Counted from the stretch's first letter, positions 44,792 through 52,592 are shown. The stretch: DNA of 64,000 nt from DAIQON01 sp036787835 (GCA_036787835.1 DAIQON010000002.1:98062-162061), one strand, 5' to 3'. Notes: generated by a model not told the origin, from the letters alone. A program made the numbers and translations.

Positions 44792-44826
44792 TATTACTGT
44801 GGCCCTCCAATACGCTTATGGTTTAA
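44791..44826 (+). repeat. tRNA-Lys-type site 2
   Basis: ATTACTGTGGCCCTCCAATA followed by CGCTTATGG: intact core with the common right arm; the left arm is short because it directly follows the stop codon of the preceding gene. Confidence 0.8.
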
Positions 44827-44855
44827 TTCAGTTAATAAAGTATTATTAATTATCA

Positions 44856-45089
44856 ATGACGAAGAATTGCAAACCATTCGAGGCGATGCTAGATGATCAT
44901 GATGAATATTTAGGTAATTATGGCTACATTGACATCGACGCAAGATTAATACCTAATGAGCCCGAAGCGTTTGATTATTTCCCTGAACCTACGGAACCTC
45001 CCTTAACCGATGAAGATCTTATCGATAGTTTATGCATACACGGCTTGAATGTAGTTATCAGATACAGTGTTGAAGAATATTCGGTATAG
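44856..45089 (+). CDS. Cassette hypothetical protein, acidic
   Basis: A 77-residue, strongly acidic protein (pattern EPEAFDYFPEPTEPPLTDEDLI in the middle). No family recognised. TATTAT lies 9 bases before the ATG. The next boundary, site 3, is degenerate. Confidence 0.5.
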   Translation: MTKNCKPFEAMLDDHDEYLGNYGYIDIDARLIPNEPEAFDYFPEPTEPPLTDEDLIDSLCIHGLNVVIRYSVEEYSV

Positions 45090-45110
45090 ACAGTACGGTA
45101 GCCATCTGTA
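45085..45110 (+). repeat. Degenerate tRNA-Lys-type site 3
   Basis: TAGACAGTACGGTAGCCATC aligns with site 23 (TAGACAGTACGATGGCCCTC): the left arm is conserved but the core has decayed. It sits where a boundary is expected, directly after a stop codon. Confidence 0.5.
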
Positions 45111-45144
45111 TTAACATGTTTTGTTATATTTCTATTAGTATTTA

Positions 45145-45366
45145 TCAGCGAATAAATATGCTACGGCCCAGAATTGCTGCTTGACGCTCATTTTCATCAA
45201 TTCTTTTCATTTTTTCCGCAACTCTAATAGCCGCAACAGCTAACGCTTCATCAGAAACCCCAAAGATTTCTTGGTAAACTTCCATGAAAGTACCTTCATG
45301 TCTTTGACCAGGTATTTTAACTGGTATTACAAAACCGTCTGTATTAGGACCTTCTTCAGTTGCCAT
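45145..45366 (-). CDS. Cassette hypothetical protein (reverse orientation)
   Basis: A 73-residue protein, MATEEGPNTDGFVIPVKIPG..., with a helical second half (EIFGVSDEALAVAAIRVAEKMKRIDENERQA). The helical part resembles small regulatory or antitoxin-like proteins only loosely. TATTAT ends 7 bases before the ATG, so it is leaderless. It is one of the few units in the tRNA-Lys array read against the array direction. It shares a boundary style with the 94-residue protein at 45482 (both contain GVxEExALAxxx-like helices), which hints at a family. Confidence 0.5.
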   Translation of the reverse strand: MATEEGPNTDGFVIPVKIPGQRHEGTFMEVYQEIFGVSDEALAVAAIRVAEKMKRIDENERQAAILGRSIFIR

Positions 45367-45404
45367 TATGACTATAATATACTCTCTTTTTGTTAAGTTA
45401 TGCT

Positions 45405-45448
45405 AGTAGATATAACAATGACGATGGCCCTCCAATATGGTTAAGCTT
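45405..45448 (+). repeat. tRNA-Lys-type site 4
   Basis: Left arm TAGATATAACAATGACG, core ATGGCCCTCCA identical to the tRNA, right arm ATATGGTTAAGCTT. The arms TAACAAT and ATGGTTA are inverted with one mismatch. Confidence 0.82.
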
Positions 45449-45481
45449 GCAATAGATTCTGATAGTATAGATACTTAAATA

Positions 45482-45766
45482 ATGCCCTTTGGAGAAACAG
45501 ATAAATTTATATTACCGGACGCATTAATTGAAGAGCATCTTGTACCTGCAGTAACTTCAATAGCCCATGAACTTGGCGTAACAGAGGAACAAGCTTTAGC
45601 AATTTGTGTTTTTGCACTAGTAGAGCAGCTTAATCCTAATCCGAACAATGAACCTACTGAGATTAGAGTAAGAAACAGTGGAGATACTGGTGTTATTCGT
45701 ATGAATAGATCTAGCGATAGACATATTCAGATACAAGACACTTCACGTATTCCAAGAGCCCTCTAA
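45482..45766 (+). CDS. Cassette hypothetical protein
   Basis: A 94-residue protein. It has one clear helix (TSIAHELGVTEEQALAICVFALVEQL) and a disordered-looking C-terminus. A TATAGAT-type box lies upstream without a Shine-Dalgarno. No family recognised. Sites 4 and 5 bracket it. Confidence 0.55.
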   Translation: MPFGETDKFILPDALIEEHLVPAVTSIAHELGVTEEQALAICVFALVEQLNPNPNNEPTEIRVRNSGDTGVIRMNRSSDRHIQIQDTSRIPRAL

Positions 45767-45782
45767 TTTAATAGATGATGAT

Positions 45783-45819
45783 ATAGATAGCACAGTGGCC
45801 CTCCAATACGCTTATGTTT
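45783..45819 (+). repeat. tRNA-Lys-type site 5
   Basis: GATAGCACA, core GTGGCCCTCCA (45795-45805), right arm ATACGCTTATGTTTA. A terminator and promoter follow at once. Confidence 0.82.
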
Positions 45820-45820
45820 A

Positions 45821-45860
45821 AACTCCTCTGTTTTGAGGAGTTTTTGTTATAATTTAGTTA
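45821..45860 (+). promoter_or_regulatory. Terminator plus extended -10 promoter module (NUDIX cassette)
   Basis: AACTCCTC (45821-45828) pairs with GAGGAGTT (45835-45842), followed by TTTTTG. The TG before TATAAT (45848-45853) makes an extended -10 whose TG overlaps the end of the U-tract. Seven bases later the ATG begins at 45861. Terminator, promoter and start fit in 43 bases. Confidence 0.8.
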
Positions 45861-46265
45861 ATGGATAAAACATTTATCGACAAGCTTGCGTATATCTACA
45901 TTAAAGACGATGAGATACTAGTAAGTCTTAGTAAAGGAAAAGACACTTGGTATATTCCTGGGGGTAAACGAGAAGCTGACGAAAGTGATCATGAGGCATT
46001 GATACGTGAAGTAAAAGAAGAGTTAAATGTTGACCTAATTGCCGAAACAATTGAGCCATATGGGGTATTCGAAGCTCAAGCACATGGCAAGCCTGAGGGC
46101 ACTATTGTTCGTATGACATGTTATACAGCAGGGTTTATTGGTAAACTTCAAGCCTCAAGTGAGATAGAAAAGATTACATTTATGACATATAGCGACAAGT
46201 CTAAGACTAGCCCAGTGGATTATTTGATATTTGATGATCTACGTGCCAAAGGTCTAATTCGCTAA
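45861..46265 (+). CDS. NUDIX hydrolase (cassette)
   Basis: A 134-residue NUDIX protein with the box GGKREADESDHEALIREVKEELNV; the glutamate cluster REVKEE is complete. KLAYIYIKDDEILVSLSKGKDTWYIPGG precedes it. It presumably hydrolyses a nucleoside diphosphate derivative. It starts with an extended -10 and a leaderless ATG. It is flanked by sites 5 and 6. A second, chromosomal NUDIX is at 14179 and is not closely similar. Confidence 0.9.
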   Translation: MDKTFIDKLAYIYIKDDEILVSLSKGKDTWYIPGGKREADESDHEALIREVKEELNVDLIAETIEPYGVFEAQAHGKPEGTIVRMTCYTAGFIGKLQASSEIEKITFMTYSDKSKTSPVDYLIFDDLRAKGLIR

Positions 46266-46274
46266 CATAAACTT

Positions 46275-46320
46275 GGTTGCAATAGTATCTACGATGGCCC
46301 TCCATACCGTTTATGCTTGC
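46275..46320 (+). repeat. tRNA-Lys-type site 6
   Basis: Left arm GTTGCAATAGTATCTACG, core ATGGCCCTCCA identical to the tRNA end, right arm ACCGTTTATGCTTG. Confidence 0.82.
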
Positions 46321-46352
46321 TTCTTTGATTGTATCTGCCAGAATTGCTAATT

Positions 46353-46790
46353 ATGGGTATTGATATTAGGACAGCATCGGCTTTAGATACCAAAGCTATT
46401 GCCATACTTTATTGGCAGGATATGCTAACCGAGGATAGGGTTGTCTCTATAGGCCAACATATAAGCCAATTTCCTGCATTTGTCGCTGAAATAGGTAATC
46501 AGATAATAGGTTTTGCCTACACCGAACAAATTGCACCAGACGTATTAGAGCTAGAAAACTTGTATGTACACGAAACACACCGCAATAGAGGTATTGGCAG
46601 TTTATTGCTAAATGCAGTGGAAGTTGCAGCTGAAGGACGATATGTGGCGATAGAATTATTTAATAGTGATTTGTACGATAATCCCGTAAAAGGTAAAAGA
46701 CCTGCGACTTCTTTTTATCTAAAGAGGGGTTATGAATTAATCTTAGACACTGGCAATACTAGGCAATTCCTCAAACGCTTGAAATCTTAA
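46353..46790 (+). CDS. GNAT acetyltransferase (cassette)
   Basis: About 145 residues. IRTASALDTKAIAILYWQ opens the fold, LELENLYVHETHRNRGIGSLLLNAVE holds the acetyl-CoA loop (RNRGIGS) and FYLKRGYELI the C-terminal strand. A TTG upstream in frame is possible but the ATG at 46353 gives the standard GNAT N-terminus. The acceptor is unknown. Bracketed by sites 6 and 7. Confidence 0.88.
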   Translation: MGIDIRTASALDTKAIAILYWQDMLTEDRVVSIGQHISQFPAFVAEIGNQIIGFAYTEQIAPDVLELENLYVHETHRNRGIGSLLLNAVEVAAEGRYVAIELFNSDLYDNPVKGKRPATSFYLKRGYELILDTGNTRQFLKRLKS

Positions 46791-46794
46791 ACTG

Positions 46795-46840
46795 AGTTGC
46801 GATAGCGTCTACGATGGCCCTCCAATACGCTAATGCTTAA
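46795..46840 (+). repeat. tRNA-Lys-type site 7
   Basis: GAGTTGCGATAGCGTCTACG, core ATGGCCCTCCA, right arm ATACGCTAATGCTTAA. TAGCGT and ACGCTA form a perfect 6-bp inverted pair around the core. Confidence 0.87.
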
Positions 46841-46867
46841 ACAGAGATAAAAATGTCTCTGTTTTTT
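46841..46867 (+). terminator. Cassette-leading terminator (HAD copy 1)
   Basis: ACAGAGA (46841-46847) pairs with TCTCTGT (46856-46862), followed by TTTTTTG. The -10-like TACACT follows within 3 bases, then the ATG at 46882. Confidence 0.78.
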
Positions 46868-46881
46868 GTTACACTTAATTG

Positions 46882-47475
46882 ATGATTGATGCCCAAGTAG
46901 TACTTTTTGATGTAGATGGTGTTTTAGCCCAACCACCAAAACTGTTTTCTGAAATATATAGTAATGAATATGGTGTAGATATTAATGAACTACAACCATT
47001 CTATAAATCAGATGATTTCAAAGATGCCATATTAGGTAAAGCTGACTTAAAAGAACTTATTATTAAGCATTCAGATAAATGGCACTGGCATAAAGACCCA
47101 CAGATTTTGCTAGATATGTGGTTCAAGGGAGAACATGTAGTTAATACTGAACTACTAATTATAGTTAATAGATTAAGAGACAGAGGAATTCCAGTATATC
47201 TAGCAACCCAACAAGAAAAATATAGAGCAAAATATATTAACAACATTATGTTTTCTAATAAATTTGACGGCTCATTTGTAAGTTGTGATATTGGACATAC
47301 AAAACAAGAACCAGAATATTGGAATTATATTTTAGAAAAGTTAAATAAATATGGGTCTAAAAATATATACTTTTTCGATGATACTCAAAGTTGCGTTGAT
47401 GCCGCTAAACTAGCTGGTATAAATAGCTTTTTATACAATTCAGTGGAACAAGTTAGTACGATACTTGCGACTTAA
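46882..47475 (+). CDS. HAD-superfamily hydrolase, cassette copy 1
   Basis: About 197 residues. Motif I is VVLFDVDGVLA; VYLATQQEKYRAKYI corresponds to motif II and IYFFDDTQSCVDAA to motif IV. The cap is replaced by an unusual aromatic stretch with SDKWHWHKD. Its close copy at 62529 shares the whole cassette, including terminator and promoter. It starts at the ATG at 46882, leaderless. The substrate is unknown. Confidence 0.85.
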   Translation: MIDAQVVLFDVDGVLAQPPKLFSEIYSNEYGVDINELQPFYKSDDFKDAILGKADLKELIIKHSDKWHWHKDPQILLDMWFKGEHVVNTELLIIVNRLRDRGIPVYLATQQEKYRAKYINNIMFSNKFDGSFVSCDIGHTKQEPEYWNYILEKLNKYGSKNIYFFDDTQSCVDAAKLAGINSFLYNSVEQVSTILAT

Positions 47476-47478
47476 TTA

Positions 47479-47521
47479 TAGTTGCGATAGCGTCTTCAGT
47501 AGTACTACAGAATAACTACTG
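47479..47521 (+). repeat. Truncated tRNA-Lys-type site 8 followed by a hairpin
   Basis: The left arm AGTTGCGATAGCGTCT is intact, but the core and right arm are missing. Instead CAGTAGT (47497-47503) and ACTACTG (47515-47521) form a small hairpin. A deletion or replacement at this boundary is likely. Confidence 0.65.
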
Positions 47522-47559
47522 TTAAAGATCATACAAACAAATGTTATTTTCTGTAATGA

Positions 47560-48249
47560 TTATCGTCTAAGCATAACGGCTGAGTCAATTTGACCAGCAT
47601 TTTCACCACTGAGATATTCTATTTCTATTTCGTCTATCTTTGCTCTACGGAGATAGTTACCAGTTATACGCCAAGTACCCCTTATAGGGACAGTGTGTTG
47701 CCTGTTTGTTTGTACTTGCTTGGGAGTGCCCATGGACTCAACGCCTTGCCCAGGTCTAATTAGCGGTCCACCAAACAGAGTTTCGGCTTCATGTTTTACT
47801 TCTTGTTCTGGTATATCAGTTATACCTAAATCTTCGAAAACAAGATCTAGCATTTTTCTGTTTGGGCCAGTTATGCGTCCTTTTATTTGATTATGCGGTA
47901 AGACAACTGCTTGTTTTATATCTACATAACCAATTTCTTCGAGAGAAGGAGGTAATGCTAACCCTCTTTTAACTTTAATTGCTGCAAATAGAGCAAGTTT
48001 TGTAGGGGAACGCCAGTCACGTTGATACGCCAATGTTCTGAGATTTTCCTCAGCTAAATTCTCAATAGTCGCGTCTGGCATACTTGGTATACATTCATCG
48101 CTTGGGTAAGTTCCATCCACTAAAAATTTTGTGGCGAGAAATCTATAACCTATTCCTTTAGCTACATCAGGGAGATAATCAAAATCACCTGATTCAAAGG
48201 ATTGTCTTACGTCTACTTCTGGAACACCACCACTGATCGAATGACTCAT
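47560..48249 (-). CDS. Cassette hypothetical protein (reverse orientation)
   Basis: A 229-residue soluble protein. The N-terminal half is helical (YLPDVAKGIGYRFLATKFLVDG...), the C-terminal half strand-rich, with RGTWRITGNYLRRAKIDEIEIEYLSG at the end. No family recognised. TATAGT lies 8 bases before the ATG. The left boundary is the broken site 8, the right boundary is site 9. Confidence 0.5.
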   Translation of the reverse strand: MSHSISGGVPEVDVRQSFESGDFDYLPDVAKGIGYRFLATKFLVDGTYPSDECIPSMPDATIENLAEENLRTLAYQRDWRSPTKLALFAAIKVKRGLALPPSLEEIGYVDIKQAVVLPHNQIKGRITGPNRKMLDLVFEDLGITDIPEQEVKHEAETLFGGPLIRPGQGVESMGTPKQVQTNRQHTVPIRGTWRITGNYLRRAKIDEIEIEYLSGENAGQIDSAVMLRR

Positions 48250-48325
48250 ATTTATACACTATACTATATTTATTGATTTATGTCAATCTTATGTTTTTGT
48301 TGATTCGTTTTTGTGACATAAGATT

Positions 48326-48371
48326 AGTAGATATAGCGATGACGGTGGCCCTCCAATATGCTTATGCTTAA
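48326..48371 (+). repeat. tRNA-Lys-type site 9
   Basis: TAGTAGATATAGCGATGACG, core GTGGCCCTCCA, right arm ATATGCTTATGCTTA. Arms ATAGCGAT and ATGCTTAT are inverted with two mismatches. Confidence 0.85.
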
Positions 48372-48412
48372 ACAGAAATATTGTGTTTCTGTTTTTTTGT
48401 TATCATTAGTTA
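48372..48412 (+). promoter_or_regulatory. Terminator plus extended -10 promoter module
   Basis: ACAGAAA (48372-48378) pairs with TTTCTGT (48386-48392), then six T. The TG of an extended -10 follows, with TATCAT at 48401-48406 and the ATG at 48413. Confidence 0.78.
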
Positions 48413-49153
48413 ATGAGTAATGAACAAGGCCCTCAAATTCAAGAGGTCGACCAGCATCTAGAGTTGCTTGCCTCAAGACTTCAGAATGTCCCAGAACTAG
48501 CACCTGCTTTTGATTTCATTAACACAAATCCTGAATATGCTCGTAACACTTATGAGAATTATGTGGGACTTGTGATAAGAATGACAAAACTTACTGACGC
48601 TGAACAACTACTGATTGCTCGATCTCAAAAGACCATGAGAGATACTGGTGGAGTTGTAGGTAGTGCATCTAGAGTTGATTCACACGATATTTTAGAGGCA
48701 CTTGGTGGCAAGAAGGACGATCTAGAGACTATTGCAAGACGATCTACAGATCCAAAATCTCCACTTTACCAAGCAACCATAGATAGGCTAGTAACTAAAA
48801 TGGAGGGTGGGCATCGGCTCAAATTAAATGGTAAAACTCCATCTGACTTTGACCCAGATTCACTCAAAGTGATTTGGGGTCATACACTCATAACTGGACA
48901 AGAGGCTCTAGTACATTTTGTTATATGCCATTACTTAGGACTCTACTTTGAAGAAGAGCTAGCTTTTGAAGGTTACGATTTTGCACATGAGAAAGACTTC
49001 TTCGTTAATTCACTAACCGACATCGTTATACTGGATCGAGACACTACAAGTGAAGCAGCAGATAGATTTAAGCTATGGTCAAGACCTAAGAATCAGGGTG
49101 GTTTAGGTTGGATTACGGAAGACCGTCTTAAGTCTTATTCTACTGAAATATAG
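48413..49153 (+). CDS. Cassette hypothetical protein
   Basis: A 246-residue, mostly helical soluble protein (IQEVDQHLELLASRLQNVPELAPAFDF...). IWGHTLITGQEALVHFVICHYLGLYFEEELAFEGYDFAHEKDFF is the most conserved-looking part. No family recognised. The stop codon TAG at 49151-49153 is the first three bases of the left arm of site 10. Confidence 0.55.
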   Translation: MSNEQGPQIQEVDQHLELLASRLQNVPELAPAFDFINTNPEYARNTYENYVGLVIRMTKLTDAEQLLIARSQKTMRDTGGVVGSASRVDSHDILEALGGKKDDLETIARRSTDPKSPLYQATIDRLVTKMEGGHRLKLNGKTPSDFDPDSLKVIWGHTLITGQEALVHFVICHYLGLYFEEELAFEGYDFAHEKDFFVNSLTDIVILDRDTTSEAADRFKLWSRPKNQGGLGWITEDRLKSYSTEI

Positions 49154-49197
49154 TTGCGACAAAGTCTATATGGACCTCCAATACGCTTATGCTTAAA
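49152..49197 (+). repeat. tRNA-Lys-type site 10 (core altered)
   Basis: AGTTGCGACAAAGTCTATAT, core TGGACCTCCA with one substitution and a shifted left arm, right arm ATACGCTTATGCTTAAA intact. Confidence 0.72.
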
Positions 49198-49235
49198 TAG
49201 AGATAAAATGTCTCTGGTTTTGATATAATTGAATA

Positions 49236-49631
49236 ATGGCAACACCAGAATCCAATAATCAGCAAGAGACTAGTAGATGGACTAAGATTGGTCCAAGGAT
49301 TGCAGCACTTGCTATGACTGGTGCTTCTATTTTTGCTATACATCAAACAGCACATGATATTACAACTGCTTCAGCTAGAGAAACACATGCCGCCTTAACT
49401 CATGAGAGCACCCAGAAACAAGACTTAAACCCTAGTCCTGTACCTGCCAACAGCGAAAACCTATTTTTGCTTGGCTTAGAACTATCATTGCTTGGCCTAT
49501 CAGGAGCTGTCCTACTATCTGATAGAGCTCAAAAAGATTTATACGCAGCTTATGATGGGGTCAGAAATTCAATGCTACTTTTATCTGAGGATCCAGTGAA
49601 GGCATTATTCGGGGAACAAAAAGGCGATTAA
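49236..49631 (+). CDS. Cassette small membrane protein
   Basis: A 131-residue protein with two membrane helices (about 19-37 and 76-95). The first part carries Gln/Ser-rich soluble sequence, the last part is cytosolic or exposed. No family recognised. TATAAT (49224-49229) lies 6 bases before the ATG. A weak AGAGA/TCTCT hairpin precedes it. Confidence 0.55.
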   Translation: MATPESNNQQETSRWTKIGPRIAALAMTGASIFAIHQTAHDITTASARETHAALTHESTQKQDLNPSPVPANSENLFLLGLELSLLGLSGAVLLSDRAQKDLYAAYDGVRNSMLLLSEDPVKALFGEQKGD

Positions 49632-49644
49632 TTATATGCAAGTA

Positions 49645-49686
49645 CAGTTGCGATAGCGTCTACGGTGGCCCTCCAAAGCATAAGCG
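49645..49686 (+). repeat. tRNA-Lys-type site 11
   Basis: AGTTGCGATAGCGTCTACG, core GTGGCCCTCCA, then AAGCATAAGCG. The right arm here is GCATAAGCG, the reverse complement of the usual CGCTTATGC, and the gene that follows is also reversed. Confidence 0.8.
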
Positions 49687-49688
49687 TT

Positions 49689-50357
49689 CTAATTGATACC
49701 TAGTTTCTTTAACACTGCTTTGGTATCCTTGAAATCTACAAAAACTATTTTTGCTCCAGCTTCTTCCAGTTCTTTAGTATCTCTAAAACCGTTGGCTACT
49801 CCCACGCTATTTTTAACTCCAGCAACAGTGGCAGCAACAATATCGTTGGGAGTGTCGCCAATAACGAAAACCAGATCAACACTGTCTTGGTAACCAGCCT
49901 TTTTAATAGCTGCTTTTACTAAGTCAGCACGAACTACATGTGGATCACTCCCAAAACCACCGACAGCAAAATAGCTCCAAACGCCTAGAGCTGTGAGTTT
50001 ACGCTCAGCAATGGTTTCTAGGTTACCAGTTACTAAACCGAGAGCAGTTTTGCCCTCAAGAGCCTCGAGTAATGCAACTACGCCAGGTAAAAGCTTCATG
50101 TTGTCGGCTTTAAATGTTTCTTTGTGAACTTGATCAAGCTCCTTCAACAGTTTTGGCATAGCAACTTCTATTTGCTTGTCACCCCAGCCCTCGCCTTCAA
50201 GTAAACCAGCAAGAATTAGATAATCTGTGGAGCCACGGATGTCCTTATTGGAAGTAATATCCAGGCCATGGACTTTGCTGATCGCTCGTGAGTACCGGTC
50301 ATCGCCTAACCCCTTCAATAACGTTCCGTCAATATCAAATAACAAAAGTTTTTTCAT
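49689..50357 (-). CDS. HAD-superfamily phosphatase (cassette, reverse orientation)
   Basis: About 222 residues. LLLFDIDGTLLKG is motif I, LGLVTGNLETIA motif II and FVIGDTPNDIVAA motif IV. It is a clear homologue of the HAD gene at 25422-26087 in the tRNA-Glu array, sharing FGSDPHxxRADLVxxAI and VGVANGFR. I choose the second ATG (50357), because TATGAT ends 7 bases before it. It lies between sites 11 and 12 in reverse orientation. Confidence 0.9.
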   Translation of the reverse strand: MKKLLLFDIDGTLLKGLGDDRYSRAISKVHGLDITSNKDIRGSTDYLILAGLLEGEGWGDKQIEVAMPKLLKELDQVHKETFKADNMKLLPGVVALLEALEGKTALGLVTGNLETIAERKLTALGVWSYFAVGGFGSDPHVVRADLVKAAIKKAGYQDSVDLVFVIGDTPNDIVAATVAGVKNSVGVANGFRDTKELEEAGAKIVFVDFKDTKAVLKKLGIN

Positions 50358-50386
50358 ATCCATATCATAGCACTGGAGTTACGCCC

Positions 50387-50428
50387 AGTTGCGATAGCCA
50401 CCACAATGGCCCCCCAAAACATAAGCGG
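50387..50428 (+). repeat. tRNA-Lys-type site 12
   Basis: AGTTGCGATAGCCACCACA, core ATGGCCCCCCA with one change, then AAACATAAGCGG. As in site 11 the right arm is the inverted form (ATAAGCG), and the next gene is again reversed. Confidence 0.78.
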
Positions 50429-50440
50429 ATTAAAGATTAT

Positions 50441-51052
50441 CTAGCCATTTCCGACTAACTCCGAATGACCATAGTCCATTGGTACTTTTGTTAGCCACCC
50501 ACGCTCTTCAAATGCTAGTGTAAGACCTCTGCCATCTCTACTAAGGTAACTTGATGGTCCAGGACTAAGCGGTAATTGCCATATTGCACCAGATAGTCTG
50601 TGTAGTAATGATGCCAACCTCATACCGTGGCCCTGTCTTCGCATCGATTCTCTAATAACTATATTTGCTATAAATGGTGTTTCATATTGAAGTTTTTCTG
50701 TATTAGGTTTGGCTATAGCAGCCCATCCTATAGGTTCGCCAGCTACATCGGTCTGATAAGTAAAAACTACATCTTCCCAGGGATTACTGTTAGTTGGAGC
50801 TAGCATCAAACCTTCACGCCTTATATCCTCGCCCTGATGCATCACAAATGTTTTTGTTTGTCCTAAAGTAACCAGAAATGCTTCTTCCAAATTTATTGGA
50901 TCGACCTTAGCTAGATCTAACTCACCAGCTAATGATTTTCTCGCATCATCAACCATTGGTTGGCCAGCTGGATTATATTCGACCTCAATGAGCCATGGGA
51001 GCGATGCTGATAATCGCTCAGCAGAAGTAGTCAGTCTAGTATCTGTTACCAT
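50441..51052 (-). CDS. GNAT acetyltransferase (cassette, reverse orientation)
   Basis: A 203-residue GNAT protein. PFIANIVIRESMRRQGHGMRLASLLHRLSG contains the acetyl-CoA loop RRQGHG. DVVFTYQTDVAGEPIGWAAIAK forms the preceding strands, and LTLAFEERGW the end. TATAAT ends 7 bases before the ATG, leaderless. The acceptor is unknown. Sites 12 and 13 flank it. Confidence 0.85.
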   Translation of the reverse strand: MVTDTRLTTSAERLSASLPWLIEVEYNPAGQPMVDDARKSLAGELDLAKVDPINLEEAFLVTLGQTKTFVMHQGEDIRREGLMLAPTNSNPWEDVVFTYQTDVAGEPIGWAAIAKPNTEKLQYETPFIANIVIRESMRRQGHGMRLASLLHRLSGAIWQLPLSPGPSSYLSRDGRGLTLAFEERGWLTKVPMDYGHSELVGNG

Positions 51053-51101
51053 AATACATATTATACAATAAAGTGTTATTAACTACCAATTGTCAGGAGC
51101 C

Positions 51102-51150
51102 TAGTTGATATAGCAATCACAGTGGCCCTCCATGATTGCATATTTAAAGC
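51102..51150 (+). repeat. tRNA-Lys-type site 13
   Basis: GCAATC (51113-51118) and GATTGC (51134-51139) are perfect inverted arms around GTGGCCCTCCA. The arm sequence differs from that of most sites, yet the two halves still match, which supports a paired-arm design. Confidence 0.82.
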
Positions 51151-51216
51151 TCTTAGGCAATTATATACTTAGTGATACCAATGTTATTTGACGTGTACTT
51201 TTAGACATATATTTAC

Positions 51217-51381
51217 CTACTTCTTCTTTGTTGATGACGTTCGAGCTATCTTTTTTATTGCCTGATTAAACGTCATAGATACTTTCATTCGCTTTTCAGC
51301 TGGTGCAGTTTTTGATTGGTCTTTCTTAACCTGCTTAGATAAAGCTTTTATCTCTTTTTTAGTAAGTTTCCATTCTGCCAT
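51217..51381 (-). CDS. Small basic hypothetical protein
   Basis: A 54-residue, Lys-rich protein, MAEWKLTKKEIKALSKQVKK... with SMTFNQAIKKIARTSS near the end. AGGAG lies 7 bases before the ATG at 51381, which makes that start better than an earlier ATG. A nucleic-acid-binding role is possible. Function unknown. Confidence 0.5.
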   Translation of the reverse strand: MAEWKLTKKEIKALSKQVKKDQSKTAPAEKRMKVSMTFNQAIKKIARTSSTKKK

Positions 51382-51446
51382 AGCAAATCTCCTATTTGTC
51401 ATTATATGCTACTCGTTTAATACAGACGATACTCACAATAAAGTTA

Positions 51447-51482
51447 GAATATCCATTGTCCCCAAGGACGGTGACAATATTC
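51447..51482. repeat. Hairpin-forming inverted repeat
   Basis: GAATAT plus TTGTC pairs with GACAATATTC, with a 3-base bulge, enclosing GTCC/GGAC. It lies in the intergenic stretch before the replication-relaxation-like gene and may be a regulatory or replication-related structure. Confidence 0.4.
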
Positions 51483-51653
51483 TCATGGTTTTACAGATAT
51501 AGTGTGAAATAATTCGTAGTACCTACCTTTTAAAAATGGAGTTGAAGGGCGAGGAAACATTAAACAGCTACGAAACAATGGAACTAACTTAATAGACGAA
51601 TAACTAAGCTTTAATTAACTAACTACTTAATCTATCAATAACTATATAAATCT

Positions 51654-52538
51654 ATGAAACTACCTAAGATAACTACTAAGCAACAAGAGATACTAGAACT
51701 ACTATATAGATATAGATACTTAGATAGAATACAGATACAGTCACTGATGGGTCATAAAGATAAAAGAAGAGTTATTGCTTGGCTTAAAGACTTAAGAGAT
51801 AAAGATTATGTAGAGTGGATATACTCTACCGACTTTATTGAGAAGAGCAAACCAGCTATATATTACCTTGGCATTAATGGGGTACGTTACCTTAAAACAG
51901 TTCAATGGGATGACGACGGTACACTGTCTCCCTCTTATCCATTAGAAGAAGTACGAAAACGTTATAAGGACAAGGAACGTAGTCGTACTTTCATTCATCA
52001 TAGCCTACTAATAGCAGATCGCTGTATTGGACTGGAGGCTGTTAATGCTAGAAGTAGTAGCGACGGTAATACGAGTGACTCTACAGATACCAAACAGGGT
52101 TCTGTGACCAAATATAAATACCTTACTGAAGCAGACTATCTAAATCCGGATAGTAACTACCACTTTCTGGCTGAACATGAGAAATTGCGTCCAAGCCTAT
52201 GCATTATTAAACAGAAGGGCTCAGTAATAACTAGCTACCTCCTGGAGATTTTTGACGCAACATTACCTAGCTACAGGCTAAGGTTCAGGCTAAAAGCATA
52301 TGTTGATTATTTATCTAGTTACGAATGGGAGGGTGAAGAACCACAACCCCTTATTCTTTTAGTCTTCTCTAACCTAAATGATCTTATATATGCTAAAAGA
52401 AGAGTTAAGAAACTTCTACTTGATGAGTATTATGAAGTTGAAGAAATACCAGAGCATGTACATATCCACTTTACTACGACCGAGAAACTGAAAGGACAAG
52501 GTATATCTGGAGATATATGGGAAAATGATCGTAAATGA
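51654..52538 (+). CDS. Replication-relaxation-like protein (Replic_Relax family)
   Basis: A 294-residue soluble protein. An N-terminal winged helix (ITTKQQEILELLYRYRYLDRIQIQSLMG) is followed by IYYLGINGVRYLK, the FIHHSLLIADRCIGLE segment and a nuclease-like beta core (HEKLRPSLCII...SYLLEIFDATLP). This layout matches Replic_Relax proteins, found on plasmids and integrative elements. Its presence suggests that the 51.2-57.7 kb unit derives from a mobile element. Confidence 0.65.
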   Translation: MKLPKITTKQQEILELLYRYRYLDRIQIQSLMGHKDKRRVIAWLKDLRDKDYVEWIYSTDFIEKSKPAIYYLGINGVRYLKTVQWDDDGTLSPSYPLEEVRKRYKDKERSRTFIHHSLLIADRCIGLEAVNARSSSDGNTSDSTDTKQGSVTKYKYLTEADYLNPDSNYHFLAEHEKLRPSLCIIKQKGSVITSYLLEIFDATLPSYRLRFRLKAYVDYLSSYEWEGEEPQPLILLVFSNLNDLIYAKRRVKKLLLDEYYEVEEIPEHVHIHFTTTEKLKGQGISGDIWENDRK

Positions 52539-52592
52539 TTTGGTTTGCAACCTGAGTTTAATGATATAAATTTCATTGCAGGCAATGGAATT

